From contig JAAWOG010000004.1 in assembly GCA_022799355.1 (NCBI GenBank), forward strand, positions 38,231-102,230: DNA of 64,000 nucleotides, read 5' to 3'. The stretch comes from Lachnospiraceae bacterium (GTDB lineage: Bacteria > Bacillota > Clostridia > Lachnospirales > Lachnospiraceae). How positions within the stretch are numbered: the stretch's first letter is position 1; every line of letters starts with the position of its first letter. Positions 10,213-19,279 of the stretch are shown piece after piece. The notes beneath the pieces were generated by a model, which did not search any database, was not told where the DNA came from, and saw nothing but the letters and a program-made list of their open reading frames with translations. The translations under genes were made by a program, and so were the position numbers.

Positions 10213-11271
10213 TCATTCTCCCAGATCACGTATCAATATCTCCTGAGGTGCCCAGTAATAAGTTCCATCCACCAGAGGATATTCCCGGGGAAGTTCCTCC
10301 CCCATGGCGCGGCTTGCCGCCAGTTCCAAAATAGCATTGGCATAGGTCTCTTTATTCGCGGACACCGTACCTAAGAGCCGGTCGCTCTCCACCGCCTCAA
10401 TCCCCGGCGTGGTACCGTCTATCCCCACCACATTCACTCCGGTGATTCCCGCCCGCTCCAACGCATCCACGGCGCCCAGCGCCATATCATCATTGTTGCT
10501 TACCACAAGCTCTATCTTATCCGGATAAGCACCGAGCCATTGTTCCATTAAGGCGGATGCCTGGCTCCGCTCCCAGTTGGCTATGCCGCCGGTGATCTTT
10601 TCGATGGGCACGCCTCCGTCTTTCAGCGTCCGAATCGACCATTCCGTGCGGATCAGAGAATCCTGGTGGCTGCTCTCTCCCTCCAGCAGCACATAACTGA
10701 CCACCCCGTCATCATTCAGATCCACCGCAGACGGCTTCTCCCGATAGAGATCTACCACCATTTTTCCCTGATTGACCGCCGTCTCTTTCGCATCCAGCCC
10801 CACATAATAGAGCTGGTCCCAGCGGTTCATATCCTCCTCCACCGGCTGCCTGTTAAAAAATACCACCGGCACCTCCGCATTCATCGCCTTATCTATGATT
10901 ACGGAAGCATCCATGCGGTCCACCGGATTGACGCACAGTACGTCACACCCCAGGGAAATAAATCTGTCCACCTGATTATTCTGGGTATTCTGGCTTCCCT
11001 TTGCGTCCTGAATGTCCAGCGTCACCTTGATCCCCTTCTCCCGCTCATATTCTTTTGCCTTTTCCTCCAGCTCATTTCGGATATTGTTGATAAAAATATC
11101 ATCGCCTCTGTACAGACTGATCCCGATGCGGATGGAATTTTTCTTCTCTTCCTCCCCTGCTCCCTGACACCCCGTAAGGACCATACAGACGCCAAGCAGC
11201 ACAGCCAGTATCTTTCCGCAGATAATACAACCGTTATTACCTCTATTCCATAGGAAACAGCATTTTCTCAT
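10213..11271 (-). CDS. MglB-like sugar-binding lipoprotein of the sensor cluster
   Basis: A second galactose/glucose-type binding protein: lipobox VLTGC, then IRIGISLYRGDD, the calcium loop DLNDDGVVSYVLLEGES, VVSNNDDMALGAVDALERAG and VVGIDGTTPGIEAV. It lacks the long acidic linker of MglB. The ATG at 11271 has GAGGG nine bases upstream and overlaps the end of the preceding binding-protein gene by 29 nt. Being last in a kinase/regulator operon rather than beside a permease, it more likely presents ligand to the sensor kinase than feeds a transporter (inference). It may also hand sugar to MglAC. Confidence 0.88.
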   Translation of the reverse strand: MRKCCFLWNRGNNGCIICGKILAVLLGVCMVLTGCQGAGEEEKKNSIRIGISLYRGDDIFINNIRNELEEKAKEYEREKGIKVTLDIQDAKGSQNTQNNQVDRFISLGCDVLCVNPVDRMDASVIIDKAMNAEVPVVFFNRQPVEEDMNRWDQLYYVGLDAKETAVNQGKMVVDLYREKPSAVDLNDDGVVSYVLLEGESSHQDSLIRTEWSIRTLKDGGVPIEKITGGIANWERSQASALMEQWLGAYPDKIELVVSNNDDMALGAVDALERAGITGVNVVGIDGTTPGIEAVESDRLLGTVSANKETYANAILELAASRAMGEELPREYPLVDGTYYWAPQEILIRDLGE

Positions 11272-12208
11272 ATTTCGGTTCCCTCAAATCTTTTTTCTCT
11301 ATATAATAAGCATCCATCACCAGAGGCTCTCCGGTTCCTGATCTCTCCAGCTCCTCTATTGCCCTGCGCACACTGAAATACCCTCTGCTGAATTCATCCG
11401 TCACACAGATTCCCGTGACCACACCGCCATCCAGATCATCCAGAATTGCCGGTGTATTTCCACGTCCGAAAAGTCCCTGCACGCAGCCGGGCTGCACAAT
11501 ATCCTTCTCCAGAATATCCGCCGCCCCGGTCAGGGCTTCCGGGCTTCCGGCCAGGATTGCCGCCTTTCCCCCGGGCTGAGCCTCCAGTATTTCCCTGTAG
11601 CCTTCCTCCCCATCCGGCCGTACTCTCCAAAAACGAAAACCGCCCTCTTCCAATACGCTTTCCGCTCCTTCCAGAAAGCTCCGGGTTGCCATATCTTTCT
11701 CATGCTCATCAGCCAGTATGAATACCGGACAATCTGCGGGAATACGCTTTTTCATCTCTTCCGCAAGCCTCTCCCCCATCTGCCGGTAATCGACAACAAT
11801 CATACCGTCCGCCTTTTCATCCGCTCCTCCCGTACCAAGGAGCACTATCGGCGCATTCCCCTGTTTACCGGATACCGCCGCCATCACCTTTTCATCCACA
11901 GGAGCCACTATCAACGCATCTGCGCCGTCCTGCTGCTCCCGATGAATCAGATCAATCTGCTGCCCTGCATGCAGTTCCTCATAAAGCGTGATAAAACGCA
12001 CATCCGCGTTGCATTCCACCGCAGCCTGGTCCATTCCCTTGCGGAAATTTCCATAATTATCATCTCCGGCAGCCTCGATGATCACCGCCACCTGATAAAT
12101 CTCATTCTCCGGCTCTCTGATAATCAGGTCCGTAGAGCACATCAAAAATAATATTACCAGAAATATCATGTAGAGAGCCGCCAGTATTTTACCCCTTTTT
12201 CCGATCAT
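11243..12208 (-). CDS. Membrane-anchored periplasmic-binding-domain protein (sensor accessory)
   Basis: About 321 residues: N-terminal signal anchor (~8-26, no clear lipobox) and a divergent type I sugar-binding fold (YQVAVIIEAAGDDNYGNFRKG, GADALIVAPVDEKVM, VVDYRQMGERLAEEM). The start codon overlaps the kinase stop as ATGA, indicating strict coupling and probably equimolar production with the kinase. By analogy with Clostridia systems that pair a LytS/YesM kinase with an anchored binding protein, it probably forms part of the extracellular sensor. Ligand unknown. Confidence 0.82.
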   Translation of the reverse strand: MIGKRGKILAALYMIFLVILFLMCSTDLIIREPENEIYQVAVIIEAAGDDNYGNFRKGMDQAAVECNADVRFITLYEELHAGQQIDLIHREQQDGADALIVAPVDEKVMAAVSGKQGNAPIVLLGTGGADEKADGMIVVDYRQMGERLAEEMKKRIPADCPVFILADEHEKDMATRSFLEGAESVLEEGGFRFWRVRPDGEEGYREILEAQPGGKAAILAGSPEALTGAADILEKDIVQPGCVQGLFGRGNTPAILDDLDGGVVTGICVTDEFSRGYFSVRRAIEELERSGTGEPLVMDAYYIEKKDLREPKYEKMLFPME

Positions 12209-13995
12209 GTCCGCTCCTTCTCCATGGTTTCCGTATATATTTCCGCAGGCAGATGACAGCGGATCGCAGTCCCCTCATCCGGTTCGGACCAGATCTCAAG
12301 ACCGTAATCCTCCCCGAAATACAATCTGATCCGTTCGTTCACATTTTTAACGCCGATCCCCGAACCTCTGCGGGAGGATACATGCGTCTTTTCACTGAGC
12401 AGGCTCTCCACCTGTTCCTGCGTCATGCCAAGGCCGTTATCCCGTATCTCAAAAAGCAGGTTGTTCCCCTCCCTGCGCACCTCTATATGAATCTCGCCAT
12501 CTCCGTCCATAAACTCCATGCCATGATAAATAGCATTTTCCACAAGAGGCTGCATCATCAATTTCAGGCAGGCCAGATCCTTCACTTCCTCCTCCGCATG
12601 AATCTCATACAGAAACTTGTTTTTAAACCGCATCTGCTGGATCGTCAAATAATTGCGGACGTGTTCCAGCTCATCGCGTACCGGAATAATACTCTTCCCC
12701 CTGCTGAGACTGATCCTGAAAAATCTTGCCAGCGCCGTCACCACCTTGACCGCCTCCTGCTTCTGCTCATTCTCAATCATCCATACGATAATATCCAGTG
12801 TATTATATAGAAAGTGCGGATTAATCTGGGACTGCAGGGTATCAAACTCACTCCTTCTCTTTGATTCATGTTCCATCACAATATCCTGCATCAGCGTTTT
12901 AATCCGCTTTGCCATATCTCCGATGGAACGCCCCAGGTGCTGAATCTCGTAGGAACCGCCGGTATAAACTTCCGTATCCAGCTCTCCCTCTTCTATTGCA
13001 TTGACGGATTTCTCCAGTTTCTGAATGGGATTTGTGATACGGGAAGAGATAAACGCGTTGATCAGCACCAGCGCAAACAGAAAAGACGCCGCAACAAATG
13101 CCACAAACAGCCTCATTTTCAGATTGCTCAAAGACAGCCCTTTCTCCGGCGTAACGCTCAAAAGCTTCCATCCCGTATACCCCACCGATTTAACGCTCAC
13201 ATTGCGCCGCTCCCCTTCATACTTCTCCTGATAGCTTCCGTCTCTGTATTCCAGCGCAGCCGATATATTTTCTTTCATCTGTCCCGTTTCGATAAGCTGC
13301 ATCTTCGGATGATAAATCAGCTCACCGCCGCTGTCTATCATGTACAGATACCCCTGATTGCCCAGTGAAATATCCTCCAGAATCTGCTGAAGACTGCTGT
13401 AGCGGATATCAATCAGCAGAATCCCCTGCTCCGTAGAGGTGCCGTGGGTAATCTCCACGGCCCTCGTCAGAGTAATCACCCATCTGTACTGCTGTTCGCT
13501 GTTATCAAAAATATACTGTACATGAGGCGTTGTAAAATGCAGATTATCCGTTCTCTCCAGCGTATCGCCAAACCACTCTTCCTCCGTTACATCCAGTCCT
13601 GTTTTCAGCCGTGCCGCCGGCACCGCCTCCAACAGTTCTCCCTCCCTTGACAAAAGGGCGATGTTGGCTATGCTGTCTTTGTTGTTATCATACAGAAGCG
13701 TGATCTGGTCGTGAATATCCTCCGCAGACAAATCCGCGTTTTTTATCACACCGTAATACAGGCTGTCGGACAGTTTCATAATCGTTCGGAGATAGGAATC
13801 CACGGACCGGTTCACCTGGCTTAACACCGCCTGGCTTTCCTCCTGTACCACCGCGGCAAGCTGCCTTGACATCTGCACATAAAGCGCCTCACCACTGAGC
13901 AGCATCGCTATCAGGGCGCTGACCGTAAAATAAATAAATATCGTATACCGGATACTGATCCTTTTCCGGAACCCGCCCCAAGTTCTTTTACCCAT
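12205..13995 (-). CDS. YesM-type sensor histidine kinase
   Basis: Membrane kinase of ~597 residues: TM1 (~17-38), extracellular Cache-like domain, TM2 (~300-320), HAMP (ITNPIQKLEKSVNAIEEG), then a His_kinase domain with the phospho-acceptor motif LQSQINPHFLYNTLDIIVWM, N-box LMMQPLVENAIYHG and G-box GSGIGVKNVNERI. Start set at ATG 13995, which overlaps the regulator stop by 8 nt (ATGGGTAA). The longer frame from 14112 runs inside the regulator gene. Works with the adjacent AraC-type regulator and two binding proteins, presumably to induce the mgl genes on sensing sugar outside. Confidence 0.93.
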   Translation of the reverse strand: MGKRTWGGFRKRISIRYTIFIYFTVSALIAMLLSGEALYVQMSRQLAAVVQEESQAVLSQVNRSVDSYLRTIMKLSDSLYYGVIKNADLSAEDIHDQITLLYDNNKDSIANIALLSREGELLEAVPAARLKTGLDVTEEEWFGDTLERTDNLHFTTPHVQYIFDNSEQQYRWVITLTRAVEITHGTSTEQGILLIDIRYSSLQQILEDISLGNQGYLYMIDSGGELIYHPKMQLIETGQMKENISAALEYRDGSYQEKYEGERRNVSVKSVGYTGWKLLSVTPEKGLSLSNLKMRLFVAFVAASFLFALVLINAFISSRITNPIQKLEKSVNAIEEGELDTEVYTGGSYEIQHLGRSIGDMAKRIKTLMQDIVMEHESKRRSEFDTLQSQINPHFLYNTLDIIVWMIENEQKQEAVKVVTALARFFRISLSRGKSIIPVRDELEHVRNYLTIQQMRFKNKFLYEIHAEEEVKDLACLKLMMQPLVENAIYHGMEFMDGDGEIHIEVRREGNNLLFEIRDNGLGMTQEQVESLLSEKTHVSSRRGSGIGVKNVNERIRLYFGEDYGLEIWSEPDEGTAIRCHLPAEIYTETMEKERT

Positions 13996-15607
13996 TTCCT
14001 TTGGTTCCCCTGTATTTTGTGGGCGACACCCCGTACCGTTTTTTGAATACATAGCTGAAATAATTCTGTTCCTGATAGCCCACCTTCTCGGCAATCTTAT
14101 ACGTCTTATCATCCGTCTTTTCCAGAAGTTCCTCCGCTTTCTGCAGGCGTACTTCCGTCAGATAATTGATATAGGTCTGCCCTGTCTCTTTTTTAAACAC
14201 CGTGGAAAAATAAGCCGGGCTCATATGCAGATGCCGGCAGAGCATGTCCACGGAAAGTTCCGGATCAGAATAGTTTTCCTGGATATATGATTTCGCCTCC
14301 AGAATCACTTTTCTTGTGGTATTATCCCGCTCCCGGTTCAGCGCTTCGTTCATACGGCATGCCACGGGAATCAGTTCCTCCGCAAAGGTCTCTTTCCGGC
14401 AAATTCCCTGCATGATATCCGCATAGCGCTCCTCGGAGTCAAACATCTCTTCTATGTTCAGATCATACTGCTGCATCAACCTGATCAGACAGTTCACAAT
14501 GGTCAGCATATAGACCTGGTACTGGCTGGCATGGACTTTTGCATCCTCCATGCGGGCGGTCAGTTCCTGAAACACCTCCATGATCATATCCCCGGTTCCA
14601 AACTTGATAGCCGCCGTCAGTTCCGCCTCCTCCTTGACGTCAAACTGCAGCTTTCCGCGGCTCACAGGCTCCACATCATTGATATAGATTACCCTGCCGC
14701 CGCCGACAATTGCCCGATATCCCAGCGCATCCACCGCACTCTGGTACGAACGGCCAATCTCCTGCAGCGTATCGCAACTGTGTCCCACACCCGCCGTGAT
14801 CGTCACCCCCAGCATACGTCTGCTTTCCTTACAGATATCATTCAGCAGATTGATCAGTCCTGTCTCGGCATTGTTTTCATCCACCGCCGCTATCAGCGTA
14901 ATTCCTTCCGCGGAATTAAACGCCGCAAAACGCCCGTAAGTTTTTAGATGATCCTCCGCAAGCTGCCGCACGGATATCGGAATCAGTTCCTGATGCCGGA
15001 AAAATTCCTGTTCCTCCGACTGTTCTATATGCTCCACATAAATCACCGCCGCCAGCCATCTGCGGGCATCGAGAATGTCGATTCCATACTCTCTGAGTTT
15101 CGGCACCATCCCCGAAACATCCGCGCCGCGCCCTACCAGATCATTTAAAAACAGCTCTCTCAACATCGGCAGGCTGTTCTCATAGCTCTCCTGCAGCGCA
15201 CTGATATTGCGGCGCTGTTCTATCTCTTCATCCAGGCTGATCCTCACTCTGGTTAAAATCTCTGACAGTTCCTCCCCATTGACCGGTTTCAGAATGTACT
15301 CCGTCACCCTGTACTTGATCGCCTGTTTTGCGTACTCAAAATCATCATAACCGGAAAAGATAAGGATTTTGATAAAAGGATATTTCTCGCGGATCTTCGC
15401 AACCAGTGTCAATCCGTCCATATATGGCATACGGATATCCGTCATAACCACATCCGGCTCCAGCATCTCCAGTTTTTCCAGGGCATCCTCGCCGTTTTCG
15501 GCATCCCCCGCCACCGTAAAGCCGAGCTGTTCCCAGTCCATCTTGCGGATCATCGCCTTGCGGACTTCCTCCTCGTCATCCACCAGCATAATGCGATATA
15601 AACTCAT
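13988..15607 (-). CDS. YesN-type response regulator, AraC-family output
   Basis: About 539 residues: receiver domain with DDEEEVRKA, the phospho-acceptor in VVMTDIRMPYMDG (~Asp55), SGYDDFEYAKQAI and the lysine in YILKPVNGEE; a central ~250-residue region; and a C-terminal double HTH (LSVDMLCRHLHMSPAYFSTV, KIAEKVGYQEQNYFSYVFKK). Start at 15607 behind GGGAGGGG. First gene of regulator-kinase-binding protein-binding protein. The likely target is the mglB promoter downstream. Confidence 0.94.
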   Translation of the reverse strand: MSLYRIMLVDDEEEVRKAMIRKMDWEQLGFTVAGDAENGEDALEKLEMLEPDVVMTDIRMPYMDGLTLVAKIREKYPFIKILIFSGYDDFEYAKQAIKYRVTEYILKPVNGEELSEILTRVRISLDEEIEQRRNISALQESYENSLPMLRELFLNDLVGRGADVSGMVPKLREYGIDILDARRWLAAVIYVEHIEQSEEQEFFRHQELIPISVRQLAEDHLKTYGRFAAFNSAEGITLIAAVDENNAETGLINLLNDICKESRRMLGVTITAGVGHSCDTLQEIGRSYQSAVDALGYRAIVGGGRVIYINDVEPVSRGKLQFDVKEEAELTAAIKFGTGDMIMEVFQELTARMEDAKVHASQYQVYMLTIVNCLIRLMQQYDLNIEEMFDSEERYADIMQGICRKETFAEELIPVACRMNEALNRERDNTTRKVILEAKSYIQENYSDPELSVDMLCRHLHMSPAYFSTVFKKETGQTYINYLTEVRLQKAEELLEKTDDKTYKIAEKVGYQEQNYFSYVFKKRYGVSPTKYRGTKGNG

Positions 15608-15654
15608 CCGAAATCCCCTCCCTTCGTTATGTCTCTATCATACCCATTATTCAG

Positions 15655-15683
15655 ATTTTATCACGCATATCCGAAATAAACAA
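15655..15683 (-). promoter_or_regulatory. Promoter of the regulator-kinase-binding protein operon
   Basis: Minus strand TTGTTT (15678-15683), 17-nt spacer, TAAAAT (15655-15660), about 45 bp before the regulator start. Confidence 0.65.
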
Positions 15684-15713
15684 GCTGTCGTGATGCCCGA
15701 ATGTTCTCCCACG

Positions 15714-15735
15714 AAAAAAGGCGGACACGGCCGCC
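15714..15735 (-). terminator. Terminator of the LacI/transketolase operon
   Basis: GGCGG-ccgtgt-CCGCC followed directly by TTTTTT on the minus strand, about 85 bp after the lacI-type gene stop. It separates the two sugar units. Confidence 0.82.
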
Positions 15736-15820
15736 ATTTTCGTTTTTCTCTATTCCAAACATGCTTTTTCCAACACTGCCCCTTCCACTTCCTTCACCAT
15801 GAAAATGAAATCTGCTGCTC

Positions 15821-16822
15821 TCATATAATTATCCTGACGCTTCCTCTCTCTACAAATTGTGTGGAGACTTCAATCTTTACACCGGCCCCCGCTTTATCCT
15901 TTATCATATCGATAAGCCTTCTTGTCGCAATACGTCCCATCTCCTGCTTCGGCACACGGAGCGTTGTCAGCGGCGGAGAAGAAATCGCCGAAAAAGGCAA
16001 GTCGTCAAAACCAATAACCGAGACATCCTCCGGTATTCTGACTCCGTACTCATCCATTGCTTTCATCGCACCCAGTGCAATCATATCATTGTCCGCAATG
16101 AATGCCGTCGGAAGCTTTATTTCTGTTCCAAGATACCTTTTCATATCCGCATACGCCGTATCCATTGTAGTTCCCAGCTCAAGCGTATATTCCCCGTGTA
16201 CAGGCAGTCCTGCTTTCTGCATCCCCGTAACATAGCCCACACCCCGATCCTTAAAAGGAACAATCCTGAATCTTCCTTTCAGATAACCAATCTCTTTATG
16301 TCCTTTTCGGATCAGATATTCTATGGCATATCTCACAGAATCCTCATTGTTGATCTGCAACGCATCAAACGTCATTTCACCATTCCAGTAATCGATCACA
16401 ATGAAAGGTGTTGTAATCCCCCGCAGAAGCTCCGTATCACTGTCAATCATCTCTGTTCCGAGCATAATAATCGCAGCAGACTTGTCGTTCAGCAGTGCCC
16501 TCACCTGTTCCTCATAATCTTCGTCGCGCATGTCCAGAGTACACATGATCATATCCATTCCGCTGTCCCGGCATTCCTGCTCTATCCCCGTCAGCATCAA
16601 CGGAAAAAAGGGGGTATCTTCCACTATGCTGCCATCTCTTTTAAAAGTCACAAATTTCACTTTCGTAATGCGGCTCTCCTCAAAATAGCCCAGCTCATAA
16701 GCAACTTTTAATACCTTGGCAGCCGTATTTGCATTTACGCCTTTTTTATAGTTCAGTGCATTGGATACCGTCGCAGTGGAAACTCCTGTTATCTCACTGA
16801 TCTGCTTCATATTTACTTTCAT
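15821..16822 (-). CDS. LacI-family transcriptional regulator
   Basis: About 333 residues. N-terminal HTH MKQISEITGVSTATVSNALN with the YKKGVNANTAAKVLKVAYELGY hinge region (split here for length), then a periplasmic-binding-type effector domain (FIVIDYWNGEMTF, IADNDMIALGAMKAMDEYG, VIGFDDLPFSAISSPPLTTL). Last gene of the ten-gene sugar operon, 22 bp after the FGGY kinase, and so presumably the local repressor responding to its sugar or a phosphorylated intermediate. A start at MKQ (12 nt downstream) is possible. Operator not proven; a 14-bp palindrome lies at the operon promoter. Confidence 0.92.
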   Translation of the reverse strand: MKVNMKQISEITGVSTATVSNALNYKKGVNANTAAKVLKVAYELGYFEESRITKVKFVTFKRDGSIVEDTPFFPLMLTGIEQECRDSGMDMIMCTLDMRDEDYEEQVRALLNDKSAAIIMLGTEMIDSDTELLRGITTPFIVIDYWNGEMTFDALQINNEDSVRYAIEYLIRKGHKEIGYLKGRFRIVPFKDRGVGYVTGMQKAGLPVHGEYTLELGTTMDTAYADMKRYLGTEIKLPTAFIADNDMIALGAMKAMDEYGVRIPEDVSVIGFDDLPFSAISSPPLTTLRVPKQEMGRIATRRLIDMIKDKAGAGVKIEVSTQFVERGSVRIII

Positions 16823-16844
16823 ACGCGCTCTTACCTTCTGCCTT

Positions 16845-18323
16845 TTAATTTGTCATAACCATCCGAACCGCCTCTTTCCAGCCTGCATAAAGACCTTCGC
16901 ATTGTTCTCTGTCTAATTCACTTTTATAACTTTTTCTGTTCATTTTGTCAAATATTTTTTCATCATAAATTCCAAGCGACAATCCTGCCGCATAGGCGGC
17001 GCCAATCCCGGAGAGTTCTTCTGCCTCCGGTACCCGCACCGGAATCCCCAGCATATCGCTCTGAAACTGCATCAGGTACATATTTTTTGTAGGTCCGCCA
17101 TCCACCCTGAGTTCTCCAATCTCAATGCCGCTTGCCTGATGCATTGCCCTCACGATATCCGTAATCTGATAAACAATGCTGTCAAGCGCCGCTTTTACAA
17201 TCTCCGCCTTCCCCGTTGTTCTTGTAATGCCACAGATTATCGCTTTCGCCTCACTGTCCCAATATGGCGCTCCCAGTCCCGAAAAAGCCGGCACAAGATA
17301 AGTCCGGTCCCCTTTTCCGGCTTTCCGCGCCAGTTCTTCGCTCTCCGCCGCGGAAGAAATTAATCCAACTTCATCTTTCAGCCAGGTGATCACGGCTCCC
17401 GTATAATTAATGTTGCCTTCCAGCACATAATTCACTTTTCCCCCCATGGACCAGGCCAGAGAAGTTACCACGCCCAGATCCGTAAACACCGGTTTTTCTC
17501 CGATATTCATCATAATGGAAGAGCCGGTGCCATAAGTTGCCTTTATCATCCCCCTCCCAAGGCAGCCCTGCCCAAAGAGTGCTCCATGGGAGTCTCCCAA
17601 CACTCCTCTGATTGGTATCGGTTTATCCAAAAAACCCTCAAAATCCGTGACACCATAATCTCCATCGGAATCCGTCACTTCCGCCATGCAGGATTCGTCA
17701 ATGCCGAACAGATCCAGAAGTTCTTTATCCCACGACAATGTTCTGATATTAAACAACTGTGTTCTGGACGCGTTTGAATAATCCGTCCTAAAATCCCGGC
17801 CTTTTGTCAGTCGGTATACCAAAAAGCTGTCTATTGTACCGCAGGCAATCTCCCCTTTTTCCGCTTTCTCTTTTACGCCCGCCACATTCCGGAATATCCA
17901 GGCCAGTTTCGCCGCCGAAAAATAGGGGGACAACTGCAGTCCTGAATACTTCTTCACTTTATCCGCAAAGCCCCGCTTTTCTATCTCCTCACAGATTGCC
18001 GCGCCTCTGGCGCACTGCCAGACAATGGCATTATATACCGGCTTCCCGCTCTCCTTTTCCCAACACGCCGCCGTCTCCCGCTGATTGCTGATACCAAGTA
18101 CCGCAATATCCGCTTTGTTGATACCCGCTTTCTCCACCAGATTTTTTACTACCTGTATTGTATTACGATAAATCTCCTCCGGATCATGTTCCACCCAGCC
18201 GCGCTCATCCACTATTTGCGTATGAGGAAGGTCGCTTCTGCAAAGAAGCCCGCCTTCCTCATCAAATAGAAGAGCCTTCGTGCCCTGGGTGCTCTGATCG
18301 ATCCCTAACACATATCTGCTCAT
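16845..18323 (-). CDS. FGGY-family carbohydrate kinase (glycerol-kinase-like; candidate apulose kinase)
   Basis: About 492 residues. ATP-grip start YVLGIDQSTQGTKALLFD, hinge ISNQRETAACWEKESG, catalytic aspartate in GVLGDSHGALFGQGC and phosphate loop ATYGTGSSIMMN. It resembles GlpK overall, but a clear glpK is encoded at 30416-31921, and this gene is embedded between a split transketolase and a LacI regulator in a sugar operon. Its substrate is therefore most likely the ketose made by the isomerase upstream. In the described D-apiose pathway, an FGGY kinase phosphorylates D-apulose before a two-subunit transketolase acts. Glycerol kinase is the likely but doubtful automatic annotation. Confidence 0.85.
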   Translation of the reverse strand: MSRYVLGIDQSTQGTKALLFDEEGGLLCRSDLPHTQIVDERGWVEHDPEEIYRNTIQVVKNLVEKAGINKADIAVLGISNQRETAACWEKESGKPVYNAIVWQCARGAAICEEIEKRGFADKVKKYSGLQLSPYFSAAKLAWIFRNVAGVKEKAEKGEIACGTIDSFLVYRLTKGRDFRTDYSNASRTQLFNIRTLSWDKELLDLFGIDESCMAEVTDSDGDYGVTDFEGFLDKPIPIRGVLGDSHGALFGQGCLGRGMIKATYGTGSSIMMNIGEKPVFTDLGVVTSLAWSMGGKVNYVLEGNINYTGAVITWLKDEVGLISSAAESEELARKAGKGDRTYLVPAFSGLGAPYWDSEAKAIICGITRTTGKAEIVKAALDSIVYQITDIVRAMHQASGIEIGELRVDGGPTKNMYLMQFQSDMLGIPVRVPEAEELSGIGAAYAAGLSLGIYDEKIFDKMNRKSYKSELDREQCEGLYAGWKEAVRMVMTN

Positions 18324-18345
18324 GCCTGTATTCCTTCTCCCGTTT

Positions 18346-19278
18346 TTACTGTAATATTTCTTTCACCGTTTTCGCGATGCCCTGCGCATTCAGTCCATAA
18401 TAATCAAAGACCTCTCCGGATGTCCCTGTTATAACGGGTGTGTCAGGAAGTGCCAGATTGACTACTTTTTTCGGACAGGATGCCCCTATCACCTGGCTTA
18501 CCATGGCTCCGAGCCCGCCAAAAGGCGCATGCTCTTCCACCGTCACAACCGCTTTTACTTTTTCTGCCGCTTTCAAAATTCCCTCTTTATCCAAAGGCTT
18601 TACACAGTACATATCCAGAACCGTTGCACCGATACCCTGTTCTTTCAGCAGATTCGCCGCATCCACCGCAGGACGCACCATCTCCCCACAGGCAACGATC
18701 AGAACATCCGCCCCTTTTGCCACCGTGGTCGCTTTATCCATGATAAACGGACAGTCCTCTTCCGTATAGATATCCTCCACCGGATTTCTTCCCACCCGGA
18801 TATACGACGGTTTCTCATCCTGCAGCAGCGCCCTTACCAGTTTCGCCGTCTGGAATCTGTCGCTGGGCAGATACACCCGCATATTGGGGATCGCTGCCAT
18901 CGCCGCGATATCCTGAGCGGAATGATGGCTCATGCCCAGCGCACCATAGCTGACGCCGCCGCTGATACCTATCAGTGTTACATTGGTATTGGAATATGCG
19001 CAGTCCACTTTTGCCTGCTCGTAGCTTCTGGTGGACACGAAGCTTGCCGGAGATGCCGCAAAAGGCTTTTTACCACACTTTGCGAGTCCTGCCGCTACGC
19101 TCACCAGATTCTGTTCCGCAATGCCCATCTCAATAAATTGTTCCGGAAATGCCTTTGCAAAGGGCGCAAGGGACGCGCTCCCCCTGGAATCGCTGCACAG
19201 CACCACGATATTTTTATCCTCTTTTGCCTGTTCCATCAATACATCACAGATTGCCTGCCTGTTCGGTATCTTATTCAT
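18346..19278 (-). CDS. Transketolase, C-terminal subunit (Pyr and C domains)
   Basis: Second half of a split thiamine-diphosphate transketolase, ~310 residues. Pyrimidine-binding domain with IEMGIAEQNLVSVAAGLAKCG (the IAEQ glutamate region), ALGMSHHSAQDIAAMAAIPN, and the C-terminal domain VVTVEEHAPFGGLGAMV. The start ATG 19278 is one base past the stop of the N-terminal subunit and its AGGAGG lies within that gene; the ATG at 19338 would overlap needlessly. The pair must assemble into one enzyme. Operon context argues for a dedicated substrate such as apulose 4-phosphate rather than general pentose-phosphate work. Confidence 0.92.
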   Translation of the reverse strand: MNKIPNRQAICDVLMEQAKEDKNIVVLCSDSRGSASLAPFAKAFPEQFIEMGIAEQNLVSVAAGLAKCGKKPFAASPASFVSTRSYEQAKVDCAYSNTNVTLIGISGGVSYGALGMSHHSAQDIAAMAAIPNMRVYLPSDRFQTAKLVRALLQDEKPSYIRVGRNPVEDIYTEEDCPFIMDKATTVAKGADVLIVACGEMVRPAVDAANLLKEQGIGATVLDMYCVKPLDKEGILKAAEKVKAVVTVEEHAPFGGLGAMVSQVIGASCPKKVVNLALPDTPVITGTSGEVFDYYGLNAQGIAKTVKEILQ

Positions 19279-19279
19279 C

